DNA of 64,000 nucleotides, taken from contig NC_023142.1 of assembly GCF_000511385.1 (NCBI RefSeq), positions 1-64,000 of the forward strand, in the 5' to 3' direction. Below are positions 62,864-64,000 of the stretch, in pieces (position 1 is the stretch's first letter; each line of letters opens with the position of its first letter). Source of the stretch: Phaeobacter gallaeciensis DSM 26640. GTDB taxonomy: Bacteria > Pseudomonadota > Alphaproteobacteria > Rhodobacterales > Rhodobacteraceae. The position numbers and the translations under genes are program-made. The notes under the pieces were generated by a model, which was not told the origin of the DNA, ran no database searches, and saw only the letters and a program-made list of their open reading frames with translations.

Positions 62864-64000
62864 ATGGGTAGACCAGACGAAGGCTCACCATGGGAAGAGT
62901 GCAATCCAGATTGCGAAATCATCTTTGACGAGGACAATAAGTTCAGTCCCAACTACAACGATGGCACCACGGAACGTGGCGGCCGCGATGGCAATGTCAT
63001 CAATCTGAACGACCATGATGCCGGCGACAACGCCGCAGCCGGGGGCGGCAATGATGCTGTCTATGGCAACGCGCGCAACAACCGGCTCGATGGTCAGTCC
63101 GGTCAGGACTATATCGAAGGCCGCGGCGGCAATGATGCCATCAATGGCGATGGCGGCAATGACACCCTTTATGGTGGCAATGGCACCCATGCGACCCGCG
63201 ACGGCAATGACTGGATCGATGGCGGTGATGGCTGCGATTACATTGACGGTGAAAACGGCAATGACTCGCTGCTCGGCGGCAAGGATCAGGACACCGTCTT
63301 TGGCGGCAATGGCAATGACCAGATCTTTGGTGATGATGCCGATGGCGACGAGAGCAACGGCGACGCCGGCGATTACCTCTATGGCGATCTGGGCGACGAC
63401 TGCATGGACGGCGAAGGTGGCGATGACTGCATGTGGGGTGACCGCGGCGGTCGCGCTGGCGAATCCCGCTTTGACGGGGACGACACCATGTATGGCCGTG
63501 GCGGCAATGACCGGATGAACGGTCAGGGCGGTGATGACCGTATGGCCGGTGGTCTTGGTGACGACCTGGTGATCGGTGGTTCCGGCGATGACGAGATGTT
63601 CGGTGACGAACGTCAGGCGCAGGGCGACGATCTCGACTTTGGGGCCGACAGCGGTCCGGTTGGCAAAGGCCCCAATGAAGATGGCCATGACTGCATGCTG
63701 GGTGGCGATGGCCATGACACCATGGATGGTCAGGGTGGCCGCGACACCATGTTCGGCGAGACCGGCGACGATCTGATGCAGGGCGGCCGTGGCCGTGACC
63801 TGATGGATGGTGGCGAAGGCCGTGACGACGTCAATGGCGATGCTGGCAAGGATACCATCCGCGGCGGCAGCAACAATGACGTGCTCGAAGGCGGTGCCCA
63901 GGGCGATTTGATCTTCGGCGACCACGCCCGGGTCAAAGGCTATGATATCGATTGGGATTGCTGCGACGACGACGACAAAACGGCCGTTGAATCTCTGCAT
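62864..64000 (+). CDS. Cysteine-containing RTX protein (partial, runs off the window)
   Basis: An open frame from ATG at 62864 to the window end (379 codons, no stop). AGGAGG nine bases upstream is an ideal ribosome-binding site; an in-frame ATG at 62855 touches that site and is not preferred. After a short acidic start (MGRPDEGSPWEECNPDCEII) it is almost all glycine/aspartate repeats such as GGNDAINGDGGNDTLYGGNG, from about residue 60 onward. Unusually for RTX proteins it has eight cysteines (residues 13, 17, 124, 180, 189, 277, 366 and 367). No signal peptide. Any secretion signal would lie beyond the window. It may be an RTX adhesin or matrix protein. Confidence 0.9.
   Translation, partial: MGRPDEGSPWEECNPDCEIIFDEDNKFSPNYNDGTTERGGRDGNVINLNDHDAGDNAAAGGGNDAVYGNARNNRLDGQSGQDYIEGRGGNDAINGDGGNDTLYGGNGTHATRDGNDWIDGGDGCDYIDGENGNDSLLGGKDQDTVFGGNGNDQIFGDDADGDESNGDAGDYLYGDLGDDCMDGEGGDDCMWGDRGGRAGESRFDGDDTMYGRGGNDRMNGQGGDDRMAGGLGDDLVIGGSGDDEMFGDERQAQGDDLDFGADSGPVGKGPNEDGHDCMLGGDGHDTMDGQGGRDTMFGETGDDLMQGGRGRDLMDGGEGRDDVNGDAGKDTIRGGSNNDVLEGGAQGDLIFGDHARVKGYDIDWDCCDDDDKTAVESLH

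Noticed and set aside
63015..63900. CRISPR-like or satellite-like periodic sequence
   Set aside because: The period is 27 bases or multiples of it with coding variation, as expected for RTX nonapeptides. There are no identical repeats with unique spacers.
62885..64000. A long Ala/Ile/Val-rich open frame on the minus strand at the window end
   Set aside because: Antisense to the RTX repeats, which have an ideal ribosome-binding site on the plus strand. Its regular pattern comes from the repeats.

Overview
The window is GC-rich alphaproteobacterial DNA. The gene set (a RepA-type initiator with divergent parAB, a plasmid-borne dTDP-L-rhamnose operon, many surface-polysaccharide genes and RTX/type I secretion genes) matches what is known of the RepA-type 'biofilm plasmids' of the Roseobacter group (Phaeobacter and relatives). 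The first bases hold the end of the replication initiator gene. The right edge cuts through an RTX gene, so the window is most of an extrachromosomal replicon opened beside its replication module. I see no tRNA or rRNA genes, insertion sequences, CRISPR arrays or conjugation genes.

Layout. 1-4.2 kb: repA (-), an iteron/DnaA-box origin, parA and parB (+). 4.2-6.9 kb: UDP-sugar genes (UDP-glucose dehydrogenase, UDP-glucuronate epimerase-like). A parS-like palindrome lies between them. 6.9-17.6 kb: capsule cluster with a KpsM/KpsE/KpsT-type ABC exporter, UDP-galactopyranose mutase, two galactofuranosyltransferase-like GT2 enzymes, a GT4 enzyme and two sulfotransferase-like proteins. 17.7-24.7 kb: an RTX protein with a CtrA-like site upstream, a third sulfotransferase, and the PrtD/PrtE type I secretion pair. 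24.9-28.6 kb: GDP-mannose to GDP-L-fucose genes (gmd, fcl, manC/algA type). 28.6-33.9 kb: a DUF2793/Peptidase_G2-like surface protein, a large RTX protein and a serralysin-type RTX metalloprotease. 34.1-37.7 kb: rmlC, rmlB, a gene remnant, rmlD, rmlA. 37.7-47.6 kb: an acetyltransferase, a Wza/KpsD-like lipoprotein, an epimerase, a WcaJ/ExoY-like sugar-phosphate transferase, a CapD/WbpM-like dehydratase, and a yjbH-yjbF-yjbE-like group. 47.8-54.6 kb: a polar amino-acid ABC transporter and a single-module NRPS (C-A-PCP-TE). 55-58.6 kb: a pyruvyltransferase fused to an alpha/beta-hydrolase-like domain, and a GT4 enzyme. 58.7-64 kb: two LuxR-type regulators flanking an AT-richer island, a coiled-coil membrane protein, and the start of a cysteine-containing RTX protein.

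How it fits together. The sugar-nucleotide genes should supply UDP-GlcA/GalA, UDP-Galf, GDP-Fuc, dTDP-Rha and probably a 4-keto-6-deoxy-HexNAc. Two separate outputs look encoded: an ABC-exported, possibly sulfated, Galf-containing capsule, and an exopolysaccharide made with WcaJ, CapD, the Wza-like protein and YjbEFH. Type I secretion would export several RTX proteins with similar C-termini. The CtrA-like site and the LuxR-type regulators suggest that surface attachment is tied to cell state. No single system here is proven new. The most unusual pieces are the cysteine-containing RTX locus, the pyruvyltransferase fusion that lacks a nucleophile serine, the free-standing NRPS module, and the parS-like palindrome.
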